Part shown: positions 24,463 through 33,404 of the stretch, piece by piece | How positions within the stretch are numbered: position 1 is the stretch's first letter | How the letters are laid out: every line of letters begins with the position of its first letter | Assembly: GCA_910587295.1 (NCBI GenBank) | Contig: CAJULP010000022.1 | Location: 1-64,000 of the forward strand | DNA: 64,000 bases | Reading direction: 5' to 3' | Source: an uncultured Lachnospiraceae bacterium | GTDB lineage: Bacteria; Bacillota; Clostridia; Lachnospirales; Lachnospiraceae | Notes under the pieces: model-generated | Database searches by the model: none | Seen by the model: the letters and a program-made list of their open reading frames with translations, nothing else | What the model was told of the DNA's origin: nothing | Made by a program: the position numbers and the translations under genes

Positions 24463-25432
24463 ATGGAGAATATTACTGTGGTCCGTCTGCGGGCTGGCGG
24501 CAGCCTTTTTCGGCTTTCTGTATTTTTGCCAGGATAGCGGCGGAGAGCAAAAGCGCCATATTATCTTTATCTCCAAGGTGATAGACGAGGAGAACGACTT
24601 CTGGAAGCTTTTGATCGACGGAGTGAAAATGGCTGCGGCGGAAAATAAAATAGAACTGTCTGTGGTGGGCATGGAAAATGAGGATAATTATGAAGGGCAG
24701 CATGAGCTGATCCAGTGGGCGATAGGGCAAAAGCCGGATGCCATCCTTCTTTGCCCTTCCCGCTATACAGAGACCGCGCCCTATGCAAAGAAGGTGGTAG
24801 AGCAGGGCATACCGCTGGTCCTGGTGGATTCCGACTTAAATGAAGAAATTGCGGATGCCATGGTGGCCACCGACAATGTAAGGCTTGGGGAAGTGGAAGG
24901 AAGCTTTATGAAGCAGTTTGTGAAGGAAGATTCCTGTATTGTGATCGTGGGCCACGTGAAGGATTCCTCCACCGCGATGGAGCGGGAGTTAGGGGTCAGG
25001 AAAGGGCTTGCGGAGCATGAGGATAAGATTGCCGACGTGGTGTTCTGCAATTCCGATTACGACAAGGCTTATGACCTGATGATGGAACTTCTTGGCAAAT
25101 ATCCCAAGATTGACTTGGTAGCCGGCCTTAACGAATATTCTGCGGTGGGGGCGGCAAGGGCCATCAAGGATATGCAGCTGCAGGATCAGATCAGGGTAGT
25201 AGGCATCGACAGTTCCTTAGAGGAAATCCAAATGCTGGAAGAAGGTATTTTTGAAGGAATCGTAATACAGAACCCGTTTAAAATGGGATATCTTGGTGTG
25301 GAAGAGGCCGTAAAGATATGGAATAAAGAAAAGCCTTCCGGTAAGGTGGATTCCGGGTGCGAGCTGATCACCAAGGACAGTGTGTATACGGAGGAAAACC
25401 AAAAACTCCTGTTCCCCTTCAGGGAAGGATAG
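24449..25432 (+). CDS. Periplasmic-binding-type sugar sensor protein, membrane-anchored
   Basis: A 327-aa protein with an N-terminal membrane anchor (residues 7-27) and a type I periplasmic-binding domain (Peripla_BP_4), with IIFISKVIDEENDFWKLLIDGV, PDAILLCPSRY, and VVGIDSSLEEIQMLEEG. The anchor has no clear lipobox (FCQDSG). Overlap with the kinase gene and absence of adjacent permeases suggest a sensing accessory, as in the XylFII-LytST arrangement, rather than a transport protein. Ligand unknown, plausibly the sugar carried by the importer at 29784. Confidence 0.82.
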   Translation: MNRRKWRILLWSVCGLAAAFFGFLYFCQDSGGEQKRHIIFISKVIDEENDFWKLLIDGVKMAAAENKIELSVVGMENEDNYEGQHELIQWAIGQKPDAILLCPSRYTETAPYAKKVVEQGIPLVLVDSDLNEEIADAMVATDNVRLGEVEGSFMKQFVKEDSCIVIVGHVKDSSTAMERELGVRKGLAEHEDKIADVVFCNSDYDKAYDLMMELLGKYPKIDLVAGLNEYSAVGAARAIKDMQLQDQIRVVGIDSSLEEIQMLEEGIFEGIVIQNPFKMGYLGVEEAVKIWNKEKPSGKVDSGCELITKDSVYTEENQKLLFPFREG

Positions 25433-25453
25433 AAAAGAAAGGACGGGCAGAAA

Positions 25454-25891
25454 ATGCTGCAGGGTATTGAAGGCATATTTCAGGATATGCAGATCATGAT
25501 GAAAAAACTAAAGAAAGCCACTTATGAAAAAAATATGAATGCGTTTCTTGAGGAAAACAGACATTATTTTGATGAAATGGCGTTTTATGTGGCAGGCGCA
25601 GAGGATAAGGAAAAAGCCGCAGGGGAGATCGCAAAGGACTTTGCGGACAAGGTAGAACAAAAAAATACGGTAAAAGGCAGGATAAACGGCAGGCTGCAGG
25701 CGGACATGAATTTTTTTATGATCTATTATGTGTTCCCGGCGGTTTTAATGGCGGATGAGGTCAACGGGAAGCTGACGGCGGATGCCATCTGCCGGGAATG
25801 GGGAGCGCGTTTTAAGGACAGCAAGATCGGTTATGCGGATTATGACACCATTTATGGCGGATTCCGGGAAAAAATATTCGGGATTTTTTGA
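25454..25891 (+). CDS. Conserved-looking 145-aa protein, unknown
   Basis: A soluble, charged protein (MLQGIEGIFQDMQIMMKKLKK) without signal peptide. GAAAGGACGGGC precedes ATG 25454, and it follows the sensor protein by 21 nt on the same strand, so it probably belongs to the two-component operon. Its 3' end overlaps the convergent AraC gene by 40 bp. Family not recognised. Confidence 0.6.
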   Translation: MLQGIEGIFQDMQIMMKKLKKATYEKNMNAFLEENRHYFDEMAFYVAGAEDKEKAAGEIAKDFADKVEQKNTVKGRINGRLQADMNFFMIYYVFPAVLMADEVNGKLTADAICREWGARFKDSKIGYADYDTIYGGFREKIFGIF

Positions 25892-26745
25892 AGATCCTTC
25901 CGGTAAAGGGTGGCATTCTGCCCATAAAAACGCTTAAAAGAAGCGGAAAAATGTTCAATGCAGGAATAGCCCGTATCCTCGGCAATCTGCGTGATAGAAA
26001 GGGCCGGGTCTTTCAGCAGGATGGCGGCAGCGGACATCCTGGCCGTTGTCTTTTTTTGCAGAAAAGTCTGGCCGTAGTGCTCTTTTAAGAGACGTTCCGT
26101 CTGGCGAGTGGAAAGCCCAAGCCGGGCGGAGAGCTTTTCCAGGGTCAGGGTCTTATATTCATATAAAAAGCTTTCTTCAATGATCAGGTATTTATTGTCG
26201 ATCAGGTTCGGGGTGTCTATATAGGCAGCAGGCGCACTCTGGCCTTCATAATTGCGCACCAGCTTGATGATCAGCTGTTTCAGCAGAATCTCCGCAAGGA
26301 TGGAATAGCCGGTATAATGATGTTCTAATTCAAAAAAGAGCTGCTTCATCAGGGGGTAGATTTCCTGGGTATCCTGGCCAAACCAGAAGTTTTTTGAAAG
26401 GAAGCTTTTGGCAAGATCCTTTTCGGCGCTGGGGCCATGGGAGGAACCTCGTCCGGTCTTTAAGTAAATGCAGTATTCGCACATGGGATCTACCGGATCC
26501 GGCATCTGGGAATGTTCGATAAACGGACCGGTGACGAACAGTGTGTTTGGCACGACTTCGTAAGAAGCGCCGCCAATGACCGCTTTTCCATAGCCAATGG
26601 GGATATAGTGGATCTCGTAACTGTTTTTGCTGTGGCTGTGCTGGGGGATAGAACGTTCAAAGCGCTCAAGGACAATATTGGAAACCCGGAAATCGTGTTC
26701 TCCTAAGGAAAAATGCAGATTAAAATGGTCAAGTCTGGTCAGCAT
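25852..26745 (-). CDS. AraC-family transcriptional regulator
   Basis: About 297 aa from ATG 26745 (MLTRLDHFNLHFS), which has AGGGGAG upstream. The frame is open to 26844 but without a better site. An N-terminal cupin-like domain (QHSHSKNSYEIHYIPIGYG) is followed by a C-terminal double helix-turn-helix (LGLSTRQTERLLKEHYGQTF, DTGYSCIEHFSASFKRFYGQN). It is divergent from the alcohol dehydrogenase gene at 26940 and probably controls it. Converges on the 145-aa gene. Confidence 0.87.
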   Translation of the reverse strand: MLTRLDHFNLHFSLGEHDFRVSNIVLERFERSIPQHSHSKNSYEIHYIPIGYGKAVIGGASYEVVPNTLFVTGPFIEHSQMPDPVDPMCEYCIYLKTGRGSSHGPSAEKDLAKSFLSKNFWFGQDTQEIYPLMKQLFFELEHHYTGYSILAEILLKQLIIKLVRNYEGQSAPAAYIDTPNLIDNKYLIIEESFLYEYKTLTLEKLSARLGLSTRQTERLLKEHYGQTFLQKKTTARMSAAAILLKDPALSITQIAEDTGYSCIEHFSASFKRFYGQNATLYRKDLQKIPNIFSRNPP

Positions 26746-26853
26746 GAAAATTTCTCCCCTTTCTGTATGTTCTACTATAGGACGAAGCGGGAAAGTTTGC
26801 AAGCGATATTCGCCAATGCGACATAAAAATAATAAAAATGTCAAATAAGGCTC

Positions 26854-26881
26854 TTACATTTTTTAGTGGAAACAGTATAAT
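26854..26881 (+). promoter_or_regulatory. Promoter upstream of the dehydrogenase gene
   Basis: TTACAT (26854-26859), a 16-bp spacer, then TATAAT (26876-26881), in the 195-bp divergent region between the AraC gene and the alcohol dehydrogenase. Confidence 0.6.
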
Positions 26882-26939
26882 AAAATCATGAAACAGGGAA
26901 ATGCAATAAAACAAAATAATGAATCAGGAGGAAAAGAAC

Positions 26940-27989
26940 ATGAGCAAGATGATGGGGGCGATCCTGCCCGGGAACAGTACGGTGGAATTAAAAGAATTTG
27001 ATATCCCGAAGCCGGGTCATGGACAGGTTCTGGTGCAGACGAAAGCGACTACGATCTGCGGAAGCGATATCCGCTGCATTTACAGAGAACACACGGGAAA
27101 AGGCGCAGAGGGCTATATCCCGGGGATGATCGCGGGACATGAGCCCTGCGGCGTGATCGTGGAAGAAGGGGAAGGCTTAAAGCGTTTTAAAAAGGGTGAC
27201 AGAGTCATCGTATATCATATTTCCGGCTGCGGCGTGTGCAACGACTGCAGGAGAGGTTATTATATCTCCTGTACCAGCCAGCACAGGCAGGCATATGGCT
27301 GGCAGAGGAACGGCGGAATGGCGCCTTACATACTGGCGGAGGAAAAGGACCTGATCGCGCTGCCGGATGAGCTTACTTATAAGGATGGCGCACAGGTAGC
27401 CTGCGGTTTTGGCACGGTTTATGAAGCCATTGAAAAAATCGGTGTATGCGGCAATGACGCGGTTCTGGTAACAGGGTTAGGACCGGTAGGGCTTGCGGCT
27501 TTGATGCTTGCTAAATGCATGGGAGCCAATAAGCTTATCGGTGTGGAGATGAACGATTACAGGATCGATCTTGCTAAAAAGTTAGGGCTTGTGGATCATG
27601 TGTTTAAGCCGGGAGAGAGCACCCTTGACGATATTTTAGCGGTGACAGGCCAAAAAGGCGTTGAACGCGCAATTGATGCAAGCGCAAATGACGCCGGACG
27701 CCAGCTTGCCATCAGGGCAACCAGGGAATGGGGCAAGATTGCCTTTGTAGGGGAAGGCGGAACCTGCAGCTTTAATCCCAGCCCGGATATCATACACGGC
27801 CAGAAGACCATATTTGGTTCCTGGGTGACCTCACTTTGGAAAATGGAAGAGCTGGTGGAACGTCTTGTCAGGTGGGGGATCCATCCGGAAGACCTTGTGA
27901 CACATGAGTTCCCGCTTGAGAAGGCTGATGAAGCATATGCGCTGATGGCTGGCGGACAGTGTGGCAAGGTAGCGGTCACATTTGAATAA
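26940..27989 (+). CDS. Zinc-dependent medium-chain alcohol/polyol dehydrogenase
   Basis: A 349-aa enzyme from ATG 26940 behind CAGGAGG. Catalytic zinc residues sit in TTICGSDIR and AGHEPCG. A complete structural-zinc lobe (GCGVCNDCRRGYYISC) is present, unlike the BMC alcohol dehydrogenase. The Rossmann motif is VTGLGPVGLAAL. Substrate is not readable. The location, between a sugar-sensing system and the sugar importer, suggests oxidation or reduction of a sugar or of a pathway aldehyde such as lactaldehyde. It carries no encapsulation helix, so it should be cytosolic. Confidence 0.82.
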   Translation: MSKMMGAILPGNSTVELKEFDIPKPGHGQVLVQTKATTICGSDIRCIYREHTGKGAEGYIPGMIAGHEPCGVIVEEGEGLKRFKKGDRVIVYHISGCGVCNDCRRGYYISCTSQHRQAYGWQRNGGMAPYILAEEKDLIALPDELTYKDGAQVACGFGTVYEAIEKIGVCGNDAVLVTGLGPVGLAALMLAKCMGANKLIGVEMNDYRIDLAKKLGLVDHVFKPGESTLDDILAVTGQKGVERAIDASANDAGRQLAIRATREWGKIAFVGEGGTCSFNPSPDIIHGQKTIFGSWVTSLWKMEELVERLVRWGIHPEDLVTHEFPLEKADEAYALMAGGQCGKVAVTFE

Positions 27990-28011
27990 GAAGAAAGGTA
28001 TGGTGGCAGAT

Positions 28012-29040
28012 ATGGAAGATAAGAATAACATTGCCGGGGTGGACCCGGCAGCCGTACCAAAGAAAAAATTATATACAGGGGAAGAAATGCCCGGGGTAGG
28101 ACTTGGAACTTTTGGATCCGATAAATATTCGCCGGATCAGGTATCGGAGGCGGTATTTGGGGCAATTAAAAGTGGTTACCGTCTGATCGACTGTGCCTCC
28201 GTTTACCAGAATGAGGATAAGATCGGTCAGGTCCTTGACCGGATCTTTCGTGAGACGGATATTAAGAGGGAAGATCTGTTCATCACTTCCAAGGTGTGGA
28301 ATGACATGCACAGGGAAGTGGAAAAGTCTTGTAAAAAGAGCCTTTCGGATTTGCGCCTTAATACGATAGACCTTTATTTTGTCCATTGGCCCTTCCCGAA
28401 TTATCATGCGCCGGGGTGCGGCGGCGACTCCAGAAATCCGGATTCCAAGCCTTTTTCTTTGGATGAGTTCATGGATACCTGGAGGCAGTGTGAAAAGCTG
28501 GTGGATCAAGGCCTGGTGCGGTACATCGGGATGTCCAACATGACGATCCCCAAGTTAGAAGCGGTGCTGCCTTTATGCAGGATCAAGCCTGCGGCTCTTG
28601 AGATGGAATGTCATCCGGGCTTTCAGCAGCCGGAACTGTTTGATTATGCGGTATCTAAGGGGATTGTTCCCGTGGGGTATTGCCCCATCGGTTCTCCTTC
28701 AAGGCCGGAGCGCGACAGGACCAGTGAGGATGTGGCAGACACCCAGATGGAAGAGATTTTAGAGATTGCCCAAGACCATAACGTGCATCCTGCGATCGTG
28801 TGTTTGAAGTGGGCGGTACAAAGAGGTCAGGTTCCTATCCCGTTTTCGGTAAAGGAACCCCAGTATGTGAGCAATCTAAAATGCGCAACGGAAGATCCCT
28901 TGACAGAAGAAGAGATGGAGCGGATCAGGAAAGCGGATAAAAACTGCCGCCTGATCAAAGGCCAGGTCTTCCTTTGGGAAGGCGCCGGCGGATGGGAAGA
29001 TCTGTGGGATGTTGACGGGCAGATCACTCAGCCCAAATAA
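28012..29040 (+). CDS. Aldo-keto reductase
   Basis: About 342 aa from ATG 28012. ATG 28000 or GTG 28003 are alternatives because the AAAGG site is badly spaced for all three. The AKR catalytic tetrad is visible: Asp in RLIDCASVYQNE, Tyr in SVYQNE, Lys in ITSKVWND and His in YFVHWPF. The NADPH-binding end (VPIPFSVKEPQYVSNL) is present. Adjacent to the dehydrogenase and probably co-transcribed. Possible substrates are lactaldehyde, methylglyoxal or a deoxysugar. A terminator follows. Confidence 0.85.
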   Translation: MEDKNNIAGVDPAAVPKKKLYTGEEMPGVGLGTFGSDKYSPDQVSEAVFGAIKSGYRLIDCASVYQNEDKIGQVLDRIFRETDIKREDLFITSKVWNDMHREVEKSCKKSLSDLRLNTIDLYFVHWPFPNYHAPGCGGDSRNPDSKPFSLDEFMDTWRQCEKLVDQGLVRYIGMSNMTIPKLEAVLPLCRIKPAALEMECHPGFQQPELFDYAVSKGIVPVGYCPIGSPSRPERDRTSEDVADTQMEEILEIAQDHNVHPAIVCLKWAVQRGQVPIPFSVKEPQYVSNLKCATEDPLTEEEMERIRKADKNCRLIKGQVFLWEGAGGWEDLWDVDGQITQPK

Positions 29041-29075
29041 TAAATGTAATAATTAAATAGAAAGCAGTAAATTTT

Positions 29076-29120
29076 TAACCCTTTTCTGGAAGAAATTCAA
29101 TTCCAAAAAGGGTTAATTAT
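29076..29120 (+). terminator. Bidirectional terminator between convergent genes
   Basis: TAACCCTTTT (29076-29085) pairs with AAAAAGGGTTA (29105-29115) and inner CTGGAA/TTCC extends the stem. A-rich and T-rich tracts on both sides allow it to serve the aldo-keto reductase gene and the minus-strand lipoprotein gene. Confidence 0.75.
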
Positions 29121-29159
29121 TTTTATAATTTAAGACAGTGGGAGTTAAAGCAAAGCTTT

Positions 29160-29672
29160 TTATTCGGCTTTGCTGGATACATCAGGATGAAGATAGGCGC
29201 ATTGAAGGGCTTTTAAGTCGGAAGTCACCATAAGGCTTAAAACAATATTTCCTTCCTCACGGTACCAGATGTGGCCGGAATTGGTTGTTTGGCTTGTTTC
29301 ATTGGGATTTTCGGCGTTAATGGATTCTTCCAGAAGCCCATAAAAATTGTACAGTTCCTGTTCGGCTTCGAAGGGGCAGGCAAACGCAATACTTTTCAAG
29401 CGGTTTTCTTCATCCAGCATATATTTGATCGTTCCCTGATGGTTTTCAAAGGCTTTGGGATAGGTATAACAAAGCCCGCCGTACACAGAAGCGTAGGTGG
29501 TATAATCGGAGCCTTCGTATTTTTGGATTTCTTCTATTGTGTTATCCCAGTTGATATCGGAAAAAGGTGAAGCCGGGGAAACAGAACTGTTTTGGCCGCA
29601 GCCGAACAAAGAAAAGGCCAGGATGGCGGCAGGCAATAATAGGGAAAGGTACCTTGGGTGTAATTGTTTCAT
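29160..29672 (-). CDS. Putative lipoprotein, unknown
   Basis: A 170-aa protein with a hydrophobic signal and lipobox LFGC (Cys25), followed by a Ser/Pro-rich linker and a small globular domain (NWDNTIEEIQKYEG, then YGGLCYTYPKAFENHQGTIKYML). The spacing resembles small Lachnospiraceae lipoproteins of unknown function. AAGGAGAAC lies upstream of its ATG. It stands alone between the reductase and the importer. Confidence 0.65.
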   Translation of the reverse strand: MKQLHPRYLSLLLPAAILAFSLFGCGQNSSVSPASPFSDINWDNTIEEIQKYEGSDYTTYASVYGGLCYTYPKAFENHQGTIKYMLDEENRLKSIAFACPFEAEQELYNFYGLLEESINAENPNETSQTTNSGHIWYREEGNIVLSLMVTSDLKALQCAYLHPDVSSKAE

Positions 29673-29783
29673 GGAAGTTCTCCTTTTGATTCAGTATGTA
29701 TGAGAAACAATGACATTATAAAGATATTTTTCCGTATTGACAAGCCATATTGGCAGAAAAAGATTTTAAAGTGATCGGGAGGT

Positions 29784-30761
29784 ATGGAGTTGGAAAAGAT
29801 GAAACAAAATCCAATTGTAAAGAAAATTGGTATCAACAGAATCGTATTATGCTGCGTCCTTGTGCTGATGTATGTGATCTTTAGCATATTTGGCAAAAAT
29901 TTCGTGGGTATGCAGCGTATCATGAGTGCACTTAACTACGCATATTTTCTTGGCTTTTTGTCCTTAGGCGTGACCTTTGTCATTGCAACGGGCGGTATTG
30001 ACTTTTCAATTGGGCCGGTGATGTTCTGTTCAGCCCTTGTCTCAGGCTATTGTCTGACCCATTATGGGGTGCCCATGGTGTTAAGCCTTATCATCAGTAT
30101 TCTTGTGGGGCTTTTATTTGGTGTTTTCAATGGCTATTTTGTGGCTTACTGGACGGTGCCGCCGTTTATCATTTCCATGGCAAGCATGAACATTGCCAAA
30201 GGTCTTGCTTCGGTATTTACCAAGACCCAGTCCGTAAGCTGGCCCCAGTCGGCGGATGCAAACGGCTGGTACAGGAATTTCATCAAGGTGGGTAATTTCC
30301 CGGTGGGTCTTGTGATCTTTTTGGTATTTGCGGTCCTATGCTCCATACTGCTTAACCAGACGAAGGCAGGGCGCTACATATTAAGTCTTGGAAGCAATAA
30401 AGAAGCGGTAAGGCTTTCCGGCGTAAATGTGAAGAAATGGGAAATGCTTGCTTATATCATATGTGGCACGCTGGTAGGGATTGCGGCAATCTTCTATGTT
30501 GCGGCGTATACTACGGTCCAGCCAGGATATGGCGATCAGTATAATAATGAAGCGATCGCAGGCTGTGTAATGGGGGGGACTTCCATGGCAGGAGGCCTTG
30601 CATCCATAAGCGGAACGGTGATCGGCGTGTTTATCATCGCACTTTTGCAGGAAGGGATCTTAGCTCTTGGCTTTACAAAGGATTATCAGCTTATCATTAC
30701 CGGTATCATTGTTATTGTAGCAGTTTATGCAGACGTTGTTACAAGGCGCAGAAAGAAGTAA
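29784..30761 (+). CDS. Sugar ABC importer permease 1 (RbsC type)
   Basis: About 325 aa with 8-10 membrane segments and the BPD_transp_2 signature GGTSMAGGLASISGTVIGVF. GGGAGG lies almost against ATG 29784. TTG 29790 or ATG 29799 would be better spaced, so the start may be a few codons later. First gene of a permease-ATPase-permease-binding protein operon. It probably carries L-fucose or L-rhamnose, judging from fucI and the kinase downstream. Confidence 0.87.
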   Translation: MELEKMKQNPIVKKIGINRIVLCCVLVLMYVIFSIFGKNFVGMQRIMSALNYAYFLGFLSLGVTFVIATGGIDFSIGPVMFCSALVSGYCLTHYGVPMVLSLIISILVGLLFGVFNGYFVAYWTVPPFIISMASMNIAKGLASVFTKTQSVSWPQSADANGWYRNFIKVGNFPVGLVIFLVFAVLCSILLNQTKAGRYILSLGSNKEAVRLSGVNVKKWEMLAYIICGTLVGIAAIFYVAAYTTVQPGYGDQYNNEAIAGCVMGGTSMAGGLASISGTVIGVFIIALLQEGILALGFTKDYQLIITGIIVIVAVYADVVTRRRKK

Positions 30762-30813
30762 CGGGTTTTGAGAAGGAAAGATAATTAAGGATATGGAAAG
30801 GTAAGGTAAGGGA

Positions 30814-32307
30814 ATGGGCGATACAATCTTAACAATGAAAGACATAGATAAATCTTTTCCGGGCGTACACGCACTTGACCATGTAAGCTTTGAGGTAAAA
30901 AAGGGTGAAGTACATGCGCTTATGGGGGAAAACGGTGCAGGAAAGTCTACTTTGATGAAGGTCTTGACAGGGATATATACCAAGGACTCCGGTACCATTA
31001 CTTACGAAGGGAAAGAGGTGGAGTTCCACAATACAAGGGATGCCCAGGATGCCGGAATCGTGATCGTGCATCAGGAGTTAAATATGTTAGGGCATCTGAC
31101 GGTGGCACAGAATATTTTCATAGGGCGGGAGTTTAAAAAAGGAATCTTCATTGACGATAAACGGATGAATGAGGAAGCCGCAAAGCTTTTTGAAAAACTC
31201 CACATTGATATAGACCCTATGGAGACCATGAGTAATTTGACGGTAGGGAAGCAGCAGATGTGTGAGATCGCAAAGGCGATTTCCCATAAGGCAAAGGTGA
31301 TCGTTTTTGATGAACCTTCGGCGGCCCTTACGGAAGCGGAAATAGAAGAGCTGTTTAAGATCATCAAGGATCTGCGCAAGCAGCAGTTAGGGATCGTATA
31401 CATATCCCACCGTATGGATGAGATCAAGGTGATCACTGACAGGGTGACGGTTATGCGTGACGGCAGTTATGTAGGAACCCTGGTCACGGCTGACTGTACG
31501 AAAGACGATATCATCAATATGATGGTAGGACGTGTTATTTATGAAGACCCCAAAACAGAAAGCACGGTGCCCAAGGATGCGCCGGTGGTCTTAAAAGTGG
31601 ATCACTTAAATGCAGGAAGGATGGTCCAGGATGTAAGCTTTGAACTTCGTAAAGGAGAGATCTTAGGGTTCTCAGGGCTTATGGGAGCAGGCAGGACAGA
31701 GACAGCCAGGGCGATCTTTGGAGCGGATCCTAAGACTAGCGGGGATATCTATGTGAACGGCAGGAAAGTTGAGATCAATTCTCCCCAGGATGCCGTGAAA
31801 TGTGGGATTGGTTATTTATCGGAAGACAGGAAGCGTTTTGGTATCGTAGTCCAGAAATCGGTTGCGGAAAACTCAACCATGGCAGCCTTGGAGAATTTTA
31901 CCAAAGGTCTTTTTATCAATAAGAAAAAGGAAAAGAACACAGCCCAGGGATATGTGGATTCTCTTGCCACAAAGACGCCCAGCACCGAGCAGTTAGTGGT
32001 GAACCTTTCCGGCGGGAACCAGCAGAAGATCGTTATTGCAAAGTGGCTGGTCCGCAACTGTGATATCCTTATTTTTGACGAACCTACCAGAGGGATTGAC
32101 GTAGGTGCAAAAAATGAGATTTATAAGTTGATGAACCGTCTGGCTGAGGAAGGGAAATCGATCATTATGATTTCCTCTGAAATGACGGAGATACTTAGGA
32201 TGAGCGACCGTATTGTTGTTATGTGTGAAGGGAAAAAGACCGGGGAAGTTGATATTTCCGAAGCTTCACAGGAAACGATCATGAACCTGGCGACACGTGA
32301 GATTTAG
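30814..32307 (+). CDS. Sugar ABC importer ATPase with two nucleotide domains (RbsA type)
   Basis: A 497-aa protein. The N-terminal domain has Walker A GENGAGKST, signature LTVGKQQMCEIAKA (degenerate, as usual) and Walker B VIVFDEPSAAL. The second domain has the degenerate Walker A GLMGAGRTE typical of RbsA second domains, signature NLSGGNQQKIVIAKW and Walker B ILIFDEPTRGID. It powers the two flanking permeases. Confidence 0.93.
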   Translation: MGDTILTMKDIDKSFPGVHALDHVSFEVKKGEVHALMGENGAGKSTLMKVLTGIYTKDSGTITYEGKEVEFHNTRDAQDAGIVIVHQELNMLGHLTVAQNIFIGREFKKGIFIDDKRMNEEAAKLFEKLHIDIDPMETMSNLTVGKQQMCEIAKAISHKAKVIVFDEPSAALTEAEIEELFKIIKDLRKQQLGIVYISHRMDEIKVITDRVTVMRDGSYVGTLVTADCTKDDIINMMVGRVIYEDPKTESTVPKDAPVVLKVDHLNAGRMVQDVSFELRKGEILGFSGLMGAGRTETARAIFGADPKTSGDIYVNGRKVEINSPQDAVKCGIGYLSEDRKRFGIVVQKSVAENSTMAALENFTKGLFINKKKEKNTAQGYVDSLATKTPSTEQLVVNLSGGNQQKIVIAKWLVRNCDILIFDEPTRGIDVGAKNEIYKLMNRLAEEGKSIIMISSEMTEILRMSDRIVVMCEGKKTGEVDISEASQETIMNLATREI

Positions 32308-32321
32308 GGGGGAGGATAGAA

Positions 32322-33332
32322 ATGAGTAAAAATGTTATGAAAGCACCGGCACAAAAGAAGGCATCACCTTTTTCACGGCCGGGGAGCCAAAAGATCATCG
32401 TTTTTCTTGTGGTGATTGCGCTGTTTGCGTTTTTCAGCATATTAAGCCCTAATTTCCGTAAATACACCACAGTGCTCAGTATTATGGATTATTCTTACTA
32501 CATAGCGCTTATGGCGATCGGGGTGACATTCCCGTTGATCACGGGAGGGGTAGACCTTTCCATAGGAACAGGGCTTATCTGTTATTCTTTGGCAGGCGGT
32601 TACCTGATCGTCCACTGCGGGTGGCCCACATGGGCAGGCATGCTGGTGGCAATCTTATTTGGGGTAGCAATCGGAACATTAAACGGTGTTCTAGTGTCCA
32701 TTATGAACCTGCCGCCGTTTTTGGCGACTCTGTGTACCTGTATGATCACCAGAGGGTTAGGATCCATCTGTGCAAAAGCGTTTGGAATCTCCTGGCCTAC
32801 CGGCGATGCGGAGGGAAGCTGGTTTCGGAACATTTTCAAGGTGACCATCGGGGATACCAAATATCCGTTAGGGTTTTTGTGGGTCATTTTGCTGGTGATC
32901 ATCATGGCGTTTGTGCTTAACCATACGAAGGTAGGCAGATATACCATTGCGATCGGGAGTAACAAGGAAGCGACTCTTTTATCCGGTATCAATGTAAAGT
33001 TTTACCATATCATGGCATATGTGATCTCCGGTTTATTTGCAGGCCTTGCATCCATTGCTTATTCGGCGGTATTTTCAACGGTACAGCCGGGAACAGGAGC
33101 CGGCTTTGAGTTAGAGGCGATTGGCGGTGCGATCATCGGCGGGGTTTCCGCTTCCGGTGGTGCAGGGAGCATTGGCGGGTCACTGCTTGGTGTATTTGTC
33201 ATCTGTCTGTTGAAAACGGGGCTTCCCTATATCAACCTTCAGGCGAACTGGCAGCAGATCATCACCGGTATGGTGCTGATCGGTGCGGTCATGGTGGACA
33301 TCATCAAGAAAAAGAAGGCACAGACCGTGTAA
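32322..33332 (+). CDS. Sugar ABC importer permease 2 (RbsC type)
   Basis: A 336-aa membrane protein starting at ATG 32322 behind GGGGGGAGG. It has the same BPD_transp_2 architecture as permease 1 (TGGVDLSIGTG, IGGVSASGGAGSIGGSLLGVF), so the channel is probably a heterodimer. The N-terminal 30 residues are basic and cytoplasmic. Confidence 0.9.
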   Translation: MSKNVMKAPAQKKASPFSRPGSQKIIVFLVVIALFAFFSILSPNFRKYTTVLSIMDYSYYIALMAIGVTFPLITGGVDLSIGTGLICYSLAGGYLIVHCGWPTWAGMLVAILFGVAIGTLNGVLVSIMNLPPFLATLCTCMITRGLGSICAKAFGISWPTGDAEGSWFRNIFKVTIGDTKYPLGFLWVILLVIIMAFVLNHTKVGRYTIAIGSNKEATLLSGINVKFYHIMAYVISGLFAGLASIAYSAVFSTVQPGTGAGFELEAIGGAIIGGVSASGGAGSIGGSLLGVFVICLLKTGLPYINLQANWQQIITGMVLIGAVMVDIIKKKKAQTV

Positions 33333-33404
33333 TAAAAAGAGGTATTTAGTCATTTCCATTGACAAAATATAAAGATAACCAAATATTTTTTAGGAGGAAA
33401 GAAA

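Noticed and set aside
29760..29768. Promoter with TTGACA at 29737 for the sugar importer
   Set aside because: The -35 is perfect but no convincing -10 lies 16-18 bp downstream, so it was not listed as a feature.
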